Origin: Stenotrophomonas maltophilia
GTDB taxonomy: Bacteria; Pseudomonadota; Gammaproteobacteria; Xanthomonadales; Xanthomonadaceae
Reading direction: 5' to 3'
NCBI RefSeq assembly: GCF_002138415.1
Contig: NZ_CP015612.1
Location: 124,001 to 188,000, forward strand
Length of the DNA: 64,000 bases
This document shows, one piece after another, positions 18,466 through 27,480 of the stretch (position 1 is its first letter; each line of letters starts with the position of its first letter). The notes under the pieces are model-generated. The model was not told the origin of the DNA. It worked only from the letters and a program-made list of their open reading frames with translations, and made no database searches. A program made the translations under genes and the position numbers.

Positions 18466-18644
18466 GGTAGTGCTGGCCGCTGGCCGGCAATCGCAGATCC
18501 GGAGGTTGCCGGCCAGCGGCCGGCACTACCTGCTCTTCGCAGAACCTGAGCCGAGCATGGGCTCGGCTCTACAGAGCACTACGCAGGGCGGTCGCACCCC
18601 GGCGAAATGCAATTGCACGGTAGCGCCGGGCCATGCCCGGCGGC
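18466..18644. repeat. Four SMAG-type palindromes between convergent genes
   Basis: 18466-18489 (GTAGTGCTGGCC head) and 18509-18531 form an inverted pair; 18549-18571 has arms GAGCCGAGC/GCTCGGCTC; 18620-18642 starts GTAGCGCC with arms CCGGGC/GCCCGG. No gene is seen in 18411-18657. Confidence 0.75.
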
Positions 18645-18657
18645 GTGCATCGGCAGA

Positions 18658-19545
18658 TCAGCGCGCCAGCAGTTCGCGCGCGTCCTGCCCGGCCTCGCAG
18701 TGCACGAACAACACCGGCACGCCATGTGCTTCCAGCACGGCGGCCATCTGCCGCTGGCGCATCAGGAACTGCTCGTAGATGCCCTTCAGGCGGTCGCAGT
18801 CGTTCTTGCCGTGATCGTAGTGCGCGCACCAGCCGGCCGGGTCGAACAGCGCCATGCGTGCTTCGCCATGGGTGTAGCGCAGCAGCGGCTCGGGCGCAGC
18901 GTTGAGCCATTCGTCCTCGCCCGGGGCCATGATCGCGGTCTCGATCAGCGGCCACAGCGCGGCCAGGCCCTGGTTGTCGTACTGCATCGACATCATCGCG
19001 GCCAGATCGTTCACGGTGAAATAGCGCGCGTGCTCGATGCGGGCACCGAAGGTGTTCTGCGCCATCAGCGCGGTGTCGGCATGGGCCATGCCGTTGGCCA
19101 GCAGCGTTTCTTCCAGCGCCTCGGCCACCGCATTGGTGGTGGCCACATCGCTGCCAGTCAGCAGGAACGGCACCACGCGCAGGCCACCGCCCACCAGGCT
19201 GGCATCGGCCTGGAACGGCAGCGGCACGTCACCGTTGGCATCGGTACCGAAGGCCAGCAGGCGCGGCCCCTGGTTACGGCCCGGCGCACGCATCTGCAGT
19301 TCTTCCAGGCGGCGATGGATCGGCCAGCCCGGGCGCAGTACTTCAGCCGGGTCGAAATGGGCGGCGGCGAACACCAGGTCCAGCTCGGCCACCTGCGGCA
19401 CCAGCTTGGACAGGTCACGGCCGACGCGTTCGGCCAGTTCACCGGCCTGTTCAGCGCTGAGCACCGCCTGGCGGGGGATTTCGCCGCCGGCCAGTTCCAG
19501 GGCCAGCACGCCAAGGGCATTCATCGCGGGGTCGGGTTTGCTCAT
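18658..19545 (-). CDS. Conserved hypothetical protein
   Basis: 295 residues, no signal peptide or membrane helix, so cytosolic. I do not recognise a domain with known function. Features seen: PQVAELDLVFAAAHFDPAEVLRPGWPIHRRLEEL in the N-terminal third, a Gly-rich SLVGGGLRVVPFLLTGSD in the middle, and an ending VPVLFVHCEAGQDARELLAR. High GC3 and normal amino-acid use support a real gene. Divergent from the thiolase, with 93 bases between the starts, so they may share a control region. Probably a family restricted to Xanthomonadaceae and relatives. Confidence 0.8.
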   Translation of the reverse strand: MSKPDPAMNALGVLALELAGGEIPRQAVLSAEQAGELAERVGRDLSKLVPQVAELDLVFAAAHFDPAEVLRPGWPIHRRLEELQMRAPGRNQGPRLLAFGTDANGDVPLPFQADASLVGGGLRVVPFLLTGSDVATTNAVAEALEETLLANGMAHADTALMAQNTFGARIEHARYFTVNDLAAMMSMQYDNQGLAALWPLIETAIMAPGEDEWLNAAPEPLLRYTHGEARMALFDPAGWCAHYDHGKNDCDRLKGIYEQFLMRQRQMAAVLEAHGVPVLFVHCEAGQDARELLAR

Positions 19546-19638
19546 GGTTCCACGGTTGGCCCATCACAGGGCGGCAGCTACACTTGGCTCCATTATGCCT
19601 GCTCCGTCGTGCAGGCCATGTTGCAGACACCCTCATCC

Positions 19639-20934
19639 ATGCCAGGTATCTCCATGCCCAACGCTCGTCCCGTCGCCATCCTCGGTGGCGTCCGCATTCC
19701 GTTCTGCCGCCAGAACACCGCGTATTCGGATGTCGGCAACCTCGGCATGTCGGTCCGTACGCTGGGCGCGCTGGTCGAACGTTTCGGCCTGCATGGCCAG
19801 CAGCTGGGCGAAGTGGCGATGGGTGCGGTGATCAAGCACTCCAGCGACTGGAACCTGGGCCGCGAAGCCACGCTGTCCTCCGGCCTGTCGCCGTTGACCC
19901 CGGGCATCACCCTGCAGCGCGCCTGCGGCACTTCGCTGGACAGCATCATCACCGTGGCCAACAAGATCGCGCTGGGCCAGATCGAATCGGGCATCGGCGG
20001 CGGCTCGGACACCACCTCCGACGTGCCGATCGTCTACGGCAAGAAGCTGCGTGCACGCCTGCTGGCGGCCAACCGTGCCAAGAGCACCGGCGACAAGATC
20101 CGTGCGCTCACCGCTGGCTTCAAGTTCTCCGAGCTCAAGCCCGAGTTCCCGGGCGTGGCCGAGCCGCGTACCGGCAAGAGCATGGGCGACCACTGCGAGG
20201 ACATGGCCAAGGAGTGGAACATCTCACGCGACTCGCAGGACGAGTGGGCGGTGTCCTCGCACAAGAAGCTGGCCGCGGCCTATGAGCGCGGCTTCTTCAA
20301 CGACCTGATCGCACCGTTCCGTGGCGTCGAGCGCGACAACATCCTGCGCCCGGATACCTCGCTGGAGAAACTGGCGACGCTGAAGCCGGCGTTCGACAAG
20401 GTTTCCGGCCGCGGCACGCTCACCGCCGCCAACTCCACCCCGCTGACCGACGGCGCCGCCGCGGTGCTGCTGGCCAGCGAAGAGTGGGCGCGTGCGCACG
20501 GCCATGAGCCGCAGGCCTATCTGCGCGATGCGCATGTCTCTGCGGTGGACTTCGTGCATGGCGAAGGCCTGCTGATGGCGCCGACCGTGGCGGTGCCGGA
20601 GATGCTCAAGCGCAACGGCCTGACCCTGCAGGACTTCGACATCTACGAGATCCACGAAGCCTTCGCCGCACAGGTGCTGTGCACCCTGCGTGCGTGGGAG
20701 AGCGAGGATTACTGCCGCAACCGCCTGGGCCTGGATGCACCGATGGGCCGCATCGACCCGGACAAGATCAACCTGCTGGGCTCGTCGCTGGCCACCGGCC
20801 ACCCGTTCGCCGCCACCGGCGCGCGCGTGATCGCCACCGCGGCCAAGCAGCTGGCCGAACGTGGCGGTGGCCGCGCGCTGGTGTCGATCTGCACCGCCGG
20901 CGGCATGGGCGTGGTGGCGATCGTCGAACGCTGA
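19639..20934 (+). CDS. fadI: Acetyl-CoA C-acyltransferase (thiolase, FadI-like)
   Basis: 431 residues from ATG 19639 (an ATG five codons later is equally possible). Thiolase landmarks: nucleophile Cys in LQRACGTSLDSI near residue 95, the second signature NLLGSSLATGHPFAATGARV with HP His near 385, HEAFAAQ His near 345, and the terminal acid-base Cys in CTAGGMG. The length and the long loop between residues 125 and 200 are closer to FadI/trifunctional beta-subunit types than to the 390-residue PhaA/AtoB group. It would cleave 3-ketoacyl-CoA in beta-oxidation; the FadJ partner is not next to it. The symbol is my best match rather than a proven orthology. Confidence 0.85.
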   Translation: MPGISMPNARPVAILGGVRIPFCRQNTAYSDVGNLGMSVRTLGALVERFGLHGQQLGEVAMGAVIKHSSDWNLGREATLSSGLSPLTPGITLQRACGTSLDSIITVANKIALGQIESGIGGGSDTTSDVPIVYGKKLRARLLAANRAKSTGDKIRALTAGFKFSELKPEFPGVAEPRTGKSMGDHCEDMAKEWNISRDSQDEWAVSSHKKLAAAYERGFFNDLIAPFRGVERDNILRPDTSLEKLATLKPAFDKVSGRGTLTAANSTPLTDGAAAVLLASEEWARAHGHEPQAYLRDAHVSAVDFVHGEGLLMAPTVAVPEMLKRNGLTLQDFDIYEIHEAFAAQVLCTLRAWESEDYCRNRLGLDAPMGRIDPDKINLLGSSLATGHPFAATGARVIATAAKQLAERGGGRALVSICTAGGMGVVAIVER

Positions 20935-20941
20935 GCATCAC

Positions 20942-21043
20942 GGTAGTGCCGGCCGCTGGCCGGCAGCGCTGGTATGAAAACGCCGCCCGATGGGCGGCGT
21001 TTTTTCTTGCTCTGGTGAGTGCCGACCGTTGGTCGGCACGCTT
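20942..21043. repeat. SMAG-type palindromes flanking a terminator
   Basis: 20942-20966 is GTAGTGCC-headed with GGCCGC-type arms, and 21018-21040 is GTGCCGACCGTTGGTCGGCAC. They bracket the terminator at 20976-21006. Confidence 0.75.
20976..21006. terminator. Bidirectional terminator between fadI and hemY
   Basis: AAAACGCCGCCC, loop GATG, GGCGGCG, then TTTTTT. It can end the thiolase transcript on the plus strand and, with its AAAA arm read as TTTT, the hem operon on the minus strand. Confidence 0.85.
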
Positions 21044-22338
21044 CACGGCAACCGCGGGTTACCGAATTCGTCGCGCTCTTCATTGGCGTCATACACCGGC
21101 GGCTGTGCAGCGGTGGGCTGTTCTTCCACCGTGGCGCGCAGCGGAGTCTCGGTGCCGCGCACCAGTTCCACGCTGTCCTCGCCGCGCTGCAGGCGCAGCG
21201 CATTGGCCAGGCACTGCGCGGCCAGCGCGTGCTCGCCACGCTGTGCAAACAGCTCACCCAGTGCTTCCCACGCAGGAGCACCAGCGCCGGCGGCGATGGC
21301 CTCATGCAGGGACGCATCGGCGGCATCCCACTGCTGCTGGGCCAGGGCCACGCGGCCCTGTGCCAGGCGCAGCGCGGCCGACTCGTCATGCACGTTGCGC
21401 CAGCGCGCCAGGTTGCTCTGGCGGGTGGCCAGGCGCTCGGCCGGCAGGCGGCCATACAGCGCCACCAGTTCGTCGTCCCAGCGATGGTCCAGGGCCTGTT
21501 CCAGCGCCAGCAGCGCCGGCTCGTCCCAGTTCAGGGCCACCGCGCGGCTGGCATACGCGCCGACCACGTCCGGGGTGGGGCGCAGCGCCTTCGGCGTGGC
21601 TTCCCACTGCGCGGCCAGCGCGTTGACGTCGGCCGCTTCCAGCAGCGCCTGTGCGGCCAGGCGTGCTTCCAGTTCGCTGTTGGCGTCGGCCGGCAGCACC
21701 TTGCTCTGGCGCAGTGCACCCAGCTGGCCATACGCCTCGTGGGCGCGGCCGGCCTGTGCCAGTGCTTCGGTGCGCAGCCACAGGCCGCGCGGCGGCAGCG
21801 GCTGGATCGCCGCCACGTCCAATGCGTTGATTGCATCCACCGGCAGATCGCGCGCCAGCAGCTGTTCGGCGCGCAGCAGCGCCTGCAGGGTGGCATCGCT
21901 TTCGCCCAGGCGCTGCAGCAGCGCTTCACCGGCGGGGCCGTCGGCACGCGCCTGCGCACTGCGCACGGCGTTGGCCAGCGCCACCGCGCTCACTTCCGGA
22001 TCCTTGGCGGCGCCGTCCAGCAGCTTCTCGGCACGCTGCCACTGGCCGTGTTCATAGGCCTGCAGGCCGTCGATCAGGCGCACCCGGCCCTGCTTGCGGC
22101 GGTAGCGGCCCCAAGCGCGGAACGGCGCAGCGATCAGGCTCCACAGCAGCCACAGCACCAGCACCGCGATCACTGTCAGCAGCGCCACCTTCGGCAGGTT
22201 GCTGTGGTAGTCGTAGCCGCCGTAGCGCAGGGTCACTTCGCCGAATCGGTTGAGGTCATCGGCGCCGAGCCATTGCGCGGCCACGACGCCGATAGCCACG
22301 GCCAGCAACAGCACGACCAGGGATTGCAGGGGTTTCAT
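21043..22338 (-). CDS. hemY: HemY-type heme biosynthesis membrane protein
   Basis: 431 residues. N-terminal HemY_N domain: signal-anchor helix (residues about 5-25), the motif RYGGYDYHSNLPKVALLTVIAVLVLWLLWSL with the second helix, then a long TPR-like region rich in Ala and Leu (roughly 100-390). The E. coli homologue sits in the hemCDXY operon, and its exact role in heme synthesis is unsettled. Not to be confused with the protoporphyrinogen oxidase also called HemY. It is separated from hemX by six bases, so the two are co-transcribed. Confidence 0.9.
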   Translation of the reverse strand: MKPLQSLVVLLLAVAIGVVAAQWLGADDLNRFGEVTLRYGGYDYHSNLPKVALLTVIAVLVLWLLWSLIAAPFRAWGRYRRKQGRVRLIDGLQAYEHGQWQRAEKLLDGAAKDPEVSAVALANAVRSAQARADGPAGEALLQRLGESDATLQALLRAEQLLARDLPVDAINALDVAAIQPLPPRGLWLRTEALAQAGRAHEAYGQLGALRQSKVLPADANSELEARLAAQALLEAADVNALAAQWEATPKALRPTPDVVGAYASRAVALNWDEPALLALEQALDHRWDDELVALYGRLPAERLATRQSNLARWRNVHDESAALRLAQGRVALAQQQWDAADASLHEAIAAGAGAPAWEALGELFAQRGEHALAAQCLANALRLQRGEDSVELVRGTETPLRATVEEQPTAAQPPVYDANEERDEFGNPRLP

Positions 22339-22344
22339 GCGGGA

Positions 22345-23322
22345 TTACCTCCGGTCGGTCTGGGTGCGCAGTTGCTGCAGGGTGCTGCCAAGAACGGTGT
22401 TGCTGGCCTGCAGCGGAAGCTCGCGCAAGGCCTTCAGTTCAGCACGTTGCGCGCGCAGGGCCGGTGAATCCGGCCAGCGCCGCTGTGCCCAATGTTCCAC
22501 ACGCGCCAATGCGGTATCGCGGCCGGTGCGGTCGCCACGTTCGATCGCGGCGCGCGCCAGGATCAGTTCCAGCTGCAGCGCGTCGTCGGCATTGCGGCGT
22601 TCGGCGGCGGTCAGCGGGCCATTCTGGCGGCTCGGGCTGATGTCCACGAACGGTGCCAGCGTGGACTGCCACCACGGTCTGGCGGCGTTGGTTGCAGCAC
22701 TGCCGGTCACCTGTGAGGGCAGGCCCTGCAAGGCCCTGGCCAGCGCATCCAACCGCTGCAGTGACTGCACACGCGGGCCGCTGCCCATCGCATCCAGCGC
22801 ATCGCGTTCCTGTACCAGTGCCTGGCGCAGATTCAGGCCGTCGCTGTCGGGCAGATCGGCCAGCGCGGTGGCGGCCTGTGCATACAGGCGGCGTGCGCCT
22901 TCCACATCGTCGGCGTAATTCAGCCGCTGTGCCGCCTGGGTCAACAACAGTTCGGCTTCATCGCGCTGTACCGCCTGGCGGCCCTGGTTGGCGCTGTCGG
23001 CCAGCTTGGCCAGGTTCTCTTCCAGCAATGCGCTGCGCTGGGAAAGGCCCAGCATCTCGTCGCGCAGCACGCGGTTGGTGGCGGCCGCGTCCTGCAGGCG
23101 CTGGCTGCTCGCGCGCTGGTCACGGCGAAGTGCATCCAGCGTGGCTGCCAGGCCCTGCAGCTGCACGGCGGTGGTCTGTGCCTGCGCTGCCTGTTCGTTC
23201 TGTTGCTGTTGCCAGACGTACCAGCCGGCATAGCCGCCTACGCCAAGTACGACCACACCGGCCAGCGGCAGCAGCCAGCGCACGGGTCGACGGGGCGGGG
23301 AAACGGGCGGAGTGTCGTTCAT
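22345..23322 (-). CDS. hemX: HemX-type uroporphyrinogen-III C-methyltransferase-like protein
   Basis: 325 residues. A Pro/Arg-rich cytosolic head, a single membrane anchor (WLLPLAGVVVLGVGGYAGWYVW, residues about 14-36), then a long coiled-coil (QQQQNEQAAQAQ through LLEENLAKLADSANQGRQAV) and a C-terminal helical domain with LLLTQAAQRLNYADDVEGARRLYAQA. This is the HemX family; despite the annotation name, no SAM-binding motif is seen, so a methyltransferase role should not be assumed. It stands between hemD and hemY, the conserved order. Confidence 0.9.
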   Translation of the reverse strand: MNDTPPVSPPRRPVRWLLPLAGVVVLGVGGYAGWYVWQQQQNEQAAQAQTTAVQLQGLAATLDALRRDQRASSQRLQDAAATNRVLRDEMLGLSQRSALLEENLAKLADSANQGRQAVQRDEAELLLTQAAQRLNYADDVEGARRLYAQAATALADLPDSDGLNLRQALVQERDALDAMGSGPRVQSLQRLDALARALQGLPSQVTGSAATNAARPWWQSTLAPFVDISPSRQNGPLTAAERRNADDALQLELILARAAIERGDRTGRDTALARVEHWAQRRWPDSPALRAQRAELKALRELPLQASNTVLGSTLQQLRTQTDRR

Positions 23323-23426
23323 CGGGCTTCCTTGTCGGCAACGTCGCCGGTCGAGGGCCGGCAGGCCGCGTTGTGCACAGCATCACTGTTGCCGACGACA
23401 GCGGCAAGCGTGACCCACGTCCCTGT

Positions 23427-24227
23427 TCAGGTCGCTGCCGGGACGGTGAGCGTGGCGTGTGCAGCCGCCACCAGCTGCGCGGTGGTGGGGCCGGCGGCGC
23501 GCACGATGTGTTGCAGGCCCAGTGCCCGCGCCTGTTCGCCGAGGCGATCACTGGCTACGACTGCGGTCGCGTGTGCCTGCAGGCGCTGCTGCAATGCGGC
23601 TGGAAGCTGCTGCCAGAAATGCTGCAGCGCTTCGCCACTGCTCACCGCCAGCACCCACGGCTGCGCTGAATGCGCCAATCGAGCCAATGTGCGGGGCGAC
23701 AGGCGCAGCAATCGGCGCTGGTAGACGTCGGCGCGTTCGATGCTGGCACCGGCCGCCTGCAGCTGCGCGGCAATCAGGCCGCGTCCGCCGGGCGCGGTCA
23801 CCAGGCCGATGCACAGGCCCCGTACATCGGCCAGCACCGGCATTGCGAGCAGCCCCTCGCTGTCCATCCGCTGCGGTGCGTGCACATCGGTGATGCCGTG
23901 TGCCTGCAATGCGCGCGCGGTGCCTTCGCCCACGGTCAGCCACGGGCTGCGCTGCGCCTCGGCCAGCGGCAGCAGGGTGGCGGCTGCGGCAACGGCGGCC
24001 GGGCTGGTGAACACCACCCGATCGCAGTTCAGCGCGCGTTGCAGCTGGCGCACCACTGGCATGCCCTTCAGGCGCTGCAGGCGCCAGGGTGGCAGGGCCA
24101 CCACATACCCGCCCAGCCCAGCAACGGCGCGGCGCAGCGCGGAATTCTGGCCCTGCGGCCGCAGCGAAATGAAGGTCCAGCCCGGCTCGGAACCGGCGGC
24201 GCCAGTGGGTATCGTATGGTCGGCCAT
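23427..24227 (-). CDS. hemD: Uroporphyrinogen-III synthase
   Basis: 266 residues with the alternating two-domain HemD pattern: GWTFISLRPQGQNSALRRAVAGLGGYVVALP at the start, DRVVFTSPAAVAAAATLLPL with the family Thr-Ser, VGEGTARALQAHGI, and the second-domain LAVSSGEALQHF and TAVVASDRLGEQARALG. It cyclises hydroxymethylbilane into uroporphyrinogen III. I start it at ATG 24227 because CATAAT (24235-24240 on the minus strand) lies seven bases upstream and no ribosome site is visible, consistent with a leaderless mRNA; an in-frame ATG three codons earlier overlaps that hexamer. hemC is not adjacent. The ends overlap nothing; hemX follows after 104 bases. Confidence 0.9.
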   Translation of the reverse strand: MADHTIPTGAAGSEPGWTFISLRPQGQNSALRRAVAGLGGYVVALPPWRLQRLKGMPVVRQLQRALNCDRVVFTSPAAVAAAATLLPLAEAQRSPWLTVGEGTARALQAHGITDVHAPQRMDSEGLLAMPVLADVRGLCIGLVTAPGGRGLIAAQLQAAGASIERADVYQRRLLRLSPRTLARLAHSAQPWVLAVSSGEALQHFWQQLPAALQQRLQAHATAVVASDRLGEQARALGLQHIVRAAGPTTAQLVAAAHATLTVPAAT

Positions 24228-24271
24228 TGCCTGCATTATGCGGGCCCTTCGTTGTCGTGGTCCCTGCTCCG

Positions 24272-24739
24272 ATGTCCGTTGATGCTCTGACTTCCTCGCT
24301 GGCCGCCCTGCAGGACGTACTCGACTGCATGCCGGCGGTCCGCGCCATGCAGATCCAGCTCGACGGCTATGCCGATGGCGTGCTGCGCATCACCGCGCCG
24401 CTGGCCGCCAACGTCAACGACAAGGGCAACGCCTTCGGTGGCAGCCTGGCCTCGGTGCTGACCCTGTCCGGCTGGGCGCTGGTCAGCCTTCGCCTGCGCC
24501 TGGCCGGCCACGATGCCGAGGTCTACGTGGCCGACAGCAACCTGCGCTACCTGGCGCCGGTCTACGAAGACCTGCACGCCCATGCCGAAGCGGCCGAGGC
24601 CACCGGCTGGGATGCCTTCCTGAACACCTTCCGCCAGCGCCGCAAGGCCCGCATCAGCATCATCGCCACCCAGCCCGGGGCCGATGGCAAGCCCGCCGCC
24701 GAGTTCAGCGGTCGCTTCGTTGCCTTCGCCAAAGGGTAG
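24272..24739 (+). CDS. Thioesterase domain protein (YiiD C-terminal type)
   Basis: 155 residues. Hotdog-fold pattern of the YiiD_C family: the long first helix (SLAALQDVLDCMPAVRAMQI), then ITAPLAANVNDKGNAFGGSLASVLTLSGWALVSLRL with the conserved Asn-Asp-Lys-G-x-AFGG, and DSNLRYLAPVYEDLHAHAEA. Likely acts on acyl-thioesters in the cytosol, substrate unknown. Divergent from hemD with 44 bases between the starts, and 32 bases before the next gene. No clear ribosome site. Confidence 0.85.
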   Translation: MSVDALTSSLAALQDVLDCMPAVRAMQIQLDGYADGVLRITAPLAANVNDKGNAFGGSLASVLTLSGWALVSLRLRLAGHDAEVYVADSNLRYLAPVYEDLHAHAEAAEATGWDAFLNTFRQRRKARISIIATQPGADGKPAAEFSGRFVAFAKG

Positions 24740-24771
24740 GATGGCAGGCTGACGTTCTGGGGAAACCACCG

Positions 24772-25197
24772 ATGCGCCGCCTCATCCAGTTCCTGATCTG
24801 TACCCTGCTGCTGGTCAGCGCCGTGGCTTCGGCCGACGACCTCAGCCGCAAGCAGCGCAAGCTGCTGGAAGAGACCCAGATCGCCTACGGGGCGACCATC
24901 CGCTGGGGCAGCATGGACGATGCCATCGGCTACCTGGACCCCAAGCTGCGCAAGGAAAAGCCGCCCACCGAGTTCGAGCTCAACCGCTACGCGCAGCTGC
25001 GCGTCTCGTCCTACCGCGAGCGCAGCAGCGCCTCACTGGACGGGGGCCTGGTCGAGCGCCGGGTCGAAATCGGGGTGATCAACCAGAACACCCAGGCCGA
25101 GCGCACCGTGGTCGTGGTCGAGCGCTGGCGCTGGGATGCCGAGGCCAAGCGCTGGTGGCAGACCGCCGGTCTGCCGGACCTGTGGAAGGGGCAGTGA
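24772..25197 (+). CDS. Conserved hypothetical secreted protein
   Basis: 141 residues with a typical signal peptide (RRLIQFLICTLLLVSAVASA, cut near residue 21). The mature part starts DDLSRKQRKLLEETQIAYGATIRWGSMDDAI and ends with a VVVVERWRWDAEAKRWWQTAGLPDLW strand pair, giving a small periplasmic domain. No Cys. Similar proteins sit next to the rhodanese gene in other Xanthomonadaceae (my recollection). Function unknown. Confidence 0.8.
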   Translation: MRRLIQFLICTLLLVSAVASADDLSRKQRKLLEETQIAYGATIRWGSMDDAIGYLDPKLRKEKPPTEFELNRYAQLRVSSYRERSSASLDGGLVERRVEIGVINQNTQAERTVVVVERWRWDAEAKRWWQTAGLPDLWKGQ

Positions 25198-25254
25198 CGG
25201 GCCGCGTCCGGCTTGTGCGACAATCGGCGCCCGCTTAATCGACCCGTGACCTGA

Positions 25255-25692
25255 GTGAATTACGAAGAGTTGCTGGCCTTTGCAGGCCGAAACCCGATGC
25301 TGTCCGCGGCCCTGGTCGGCCTGACCGTGGCCATCATCGTCACCGAGATCCGCCGCCTGTTCCGGGGCTTCAAGGGCATCAAGCCCGCCGAACTGACCCA
25401 GCTGATGAACGCGGGCGGCACGGTGGTGGTCGACCTGTCGGCCAGCGGTGACTTCGAGAAGGGCCACATTGCCGGCAGCCGCAATGCCCAGGCCAGTGCC
25501 TTCGGCCCGGACAACAAGCTGGTGGCCAACGCCAGGCAGTCGCCGGTGGTGCTGGTGTGCCGCAGCGGCAACGCCTCGGAAACCGCCGCCAAGGCGCTGA
25601 AGAAGGCCGGCTTCGAAAAGGTCTATGTGCTCGACGGCGGCATTCCCGCCTGGCAGCAGGCCGAGCTGCCGCTGGTCAAGGGCCGCAACTGA
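25255..25692 (+). CDS. Membrane-anchored rhodanese-like sulfurtransferase
   Basis: 145 residues, GTG start at 25255. One membrane helix near residues 13-33 (NPMLSAALVGLTVAIIVTEI), then a single rhodanese domain with the catalytic Cys in VCRSGNASETAAKAL and the ending GFEKVYVLDGGIPAWQQAELPLVK. It matches YibN of E. coli, whose gene also lies just before grxC-secB-gpsA. Here grxC is absent. Rhodaneses move sulfur atoms between thiols; the partner is unknown. Ribosome site weak. Confidence 0.9.
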   Translation: MNYEELLAFAGRNPMLSAALVGLTVAIIVTEIRRLFRGFKGIKPAELTQLMNAGGTVVVDLSASGDFEKGHIAGSRNAQASAFGPDNKLVANARQSPVVLVCRSGNASETAAKALKKAGFEKVYVLDGGIPAWQQAELPLVKGRN

Positions 25693-25792
25693 TTGCCGCA
25701 GGTGGCGGATCCGGCCTTGTATGGGCCTGATCCCGCCCCCATCGCAGTAGTTCGACCATCGTTTTCATTGCATTCACCTGGAGTTACTGGAA

Positions 25793-26311
25793 ATGTCCGA
25801 AGAGATCACCAACGGCGCCGCTGCGCCGGTCGATGCCGCTACCGGCCCTGCTTTTACCGTCGAGAAGATCTACGTCAAGGACGTCTCCTTCGAGTCGCCG
25901 AACGCTCCGACCATCTTCAATGACCAGGTGCAGCCGGAGCTGCAGCTGAACCTGAACCAGCAGGTGCAGCGCCTGGGTGAGAACGCCTTCGAAGTCGTGC
26001 TGGCGGTGACCCTGACCTGCCAGGCCGGTGAGCGCACTGCCTACGTGGCCGAAGTGAAGCAGGCCGGCGTGTTCGGCCTGGTCGGCCTGGACCCGCAGTC
26101 GATCGACGTGCTGCTCGGCACCCAGTGCCCGAACATCCTGTTCCCGTACGTGCGCCAGCTGGTCAGCGACCTGATCCAGGCCGGCGGCTTCCCGCCGTTC
26201 TTCCTGCAGCCGATCAACTTCGAAGGCCTGTATGCAGAAACCCTGCGTCAGCGCCAGGAGCAGGGCGACGCACCGTCGCTGGCTGACTCCGAGCCGGCTG
26301 GCAACGCCTGA
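25793..26311 (+). CDS. secB: Protein-export chaperone SecB
   Basis: 172 residues. SecB keeps preproteins unfolded and delivers them to SecA at the Sec translocon, acting as a tetramer. Matching motifs: [45 protein letters not shown], and the conserved [28 protein letters not shown]. The tail ([21 protein letters not shown]) is the usual variable acidic end. 20 bases before gpsA, so same transcript. Good GGAG-type ribosome site. Confidence 0.97.
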   Translation: MSEEITNGAAAPVDAATGPAFTVEKIYVKDVSFESPNAPTIFNDQVQPELQLNLNQQVQRLGENAFEVVLAVTLTCQAGERTAYVAEVKQAGVFGLVGLDPQSIDVLLGTQCPNILFPYVRQLVSDLIQAGGFPPFFLQPINFEGLYAETLRQRQEQGDAPSLADSEPAGNA

Positions 26312-26331
26312 TTCCTGCCGCGACGTCACGG

Positions 26332-27357
26332 ATGAGCACTACCGCTGACAAGATCGCCGTGCTGGGCGCCGGTTCCTGGGGAACCGCGCTGGCCAGCCTG
26401 CTCGCACGGCACGGTCACCCGACCGTGCTGTGGGGGCGCGATGCTGCCGTGGTCGAAGCCATCGACCAGCGCCACGAGAACCCGCGCTACCTGCCGGGCA
26501 TCCCGCTGCCGGACAGCCTGCGTGCCACCACCGACCTGGCGTCGGCGGTGGAGGGCGCGGCCTGGATCCTGGTGGTGACCCCGTCGCACGCCTTCGGTGA
26601 AACCGTGCGTGCGCTGGCACCACTGCGCCCGGCCGGTGCCGGCGTAGCCTGGGCCACCAAGGGCTTCGAACCCGGTTCGGGCCGCTTCCTGCATGAAGTA
26701 GCGCGCGAAGTGCTGGGCGAGGACGTGCCGCTGGCCGTCGTCACCGGGCCGTCGTTCGCCAAGGAAGTGACCCAGGGCCTGCCGACCGCGATCACCGTGC
26801 ATGGCGACGTGCCCGAGTTCGCGCAGACGGTGGCCGAGGCGATGCACGGCCCGGCGTTCCGCGCCTACACCGGCGACGACATGGTCGGTGCCGAGCTGGG
26901 CGGTGCGATGAAGAACGTGCTGGCCGTGGCCACCGGCGTGGCCGATGGCATGCAGCTGGGCCTCAACGCCCGTGCCGGCCTGATCACCCGTGGCCTCAAC
27001 GAGATGCTGCGCCTGGCCGCTGCCATCGGCGCCAAGCCGGAAACGCTGATGGGCCTGGCGGGCCTGGGCGATCTGGTGCTGACCTGCACCGGCGACCTGT
27101 CGCGCAACCGCCGCCTGGGCCTGGCCTTGGGCCGCGGCCAGACGCTGCAGGACGCCGTGCGTGAAATCGGCCAGGTGGTCGAGTCGGTGCAGACCGCCGA
27201 CGAAGTGATGCGACAGGCGCGCCGCCATGGCATCGACCTGCCGATCTCCGACCGCGTGCGTGCCGTGCTGCACGGCGAGCAGACACCTGAAGAAGGCCTG
27301 CGCGCATTGCTGGCGCGGGAACAGAAGCCGGAATATCCGGACACGCTGTTCAAGTGA
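26332..27357 (+). CDS. gpsA: Glycerol-3-phosphate dehydrogenase (NAD(P)+)
   Basis: 341 residues. Makes sn-glycerol 3-phosphate from dihydroxyacetone phosphate for phospholipid synthesis. N-terminal Rossmann motif [37 protein letters not shown], substrate region [19 protein letters not shown], and the signature [35 protein letters not shown] with the catalytic Lys. The ending is normal. A terminator lies directly after the stop. Confidence 0.97.
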   Translation: MSTTADKIAVLGAGSWGTALASLLARHGHPTVLWGRDAAVVEAIDQRHENPRYLPGIPLPDSLRATTDLASAVEGAAWILVVTPSHAFGETVRALAPLRPAGAGVAWATKGFEPGSGRFLHEVAREVLGEDVPLAVVTGPSFAKEVTQGLPTAITVHGDVPEFAQTVAEAMHGPAFRAYTGDDMVGAELGGAMKNVLAVATGVADGMQLGLNARAGLITRGLNEMLRLAAAIGAKPETLMGLAGLGDLVLTCTGDLSRNRRLGLALGRGQTLQDAVREIGQVVESVQTADEVMRQARRHGIDLPISDRVRAVLHGEQTPEEGLRALLAREQKPEYPDTLFK

Positions 27358-27361
27358 ATCG

Positions 27362-27392
27362 AAAAGCCCCGGCTACGTGCCGGGGTTTTTTT
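27362..27392 (+). terminator. Rho-independent terminator after gpsA
   Basis: AAGCCCCGGC, loop TACGT, GCCGGGG, then TTTTTTT. Confidence 0.92.
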
Positions 27393-27394
27393 GT

Positions 27395-27470
27395 GCGCGC
27401 CCCATCCACGCATGGCGTGGATCTACGACGGAACCCGCTTCTGGTAGCTGCCAACCTTGGTTGGCGCCCG
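27395..27470. repeat. SMAG-type palindromes between convergent genes
   Basis: 27402-27428 contains ATCCACGCATGGCGTGGAT followed by CTAC; 27446-27468 is the GTAG-headed GCCAACCTTGGTTGGC hairpin. Both sit between the gpsA terminator and the convergent gene. Confidence 0.7.
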
Positions 27471-27480
27471 GCGGCAGCAA

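Noticed and set aside
25693..25792. Missing grxC between rhodanese and secB
   Set aside because: I looked for a short glutaredoxin frame with CPYC-like motif here; none exists.
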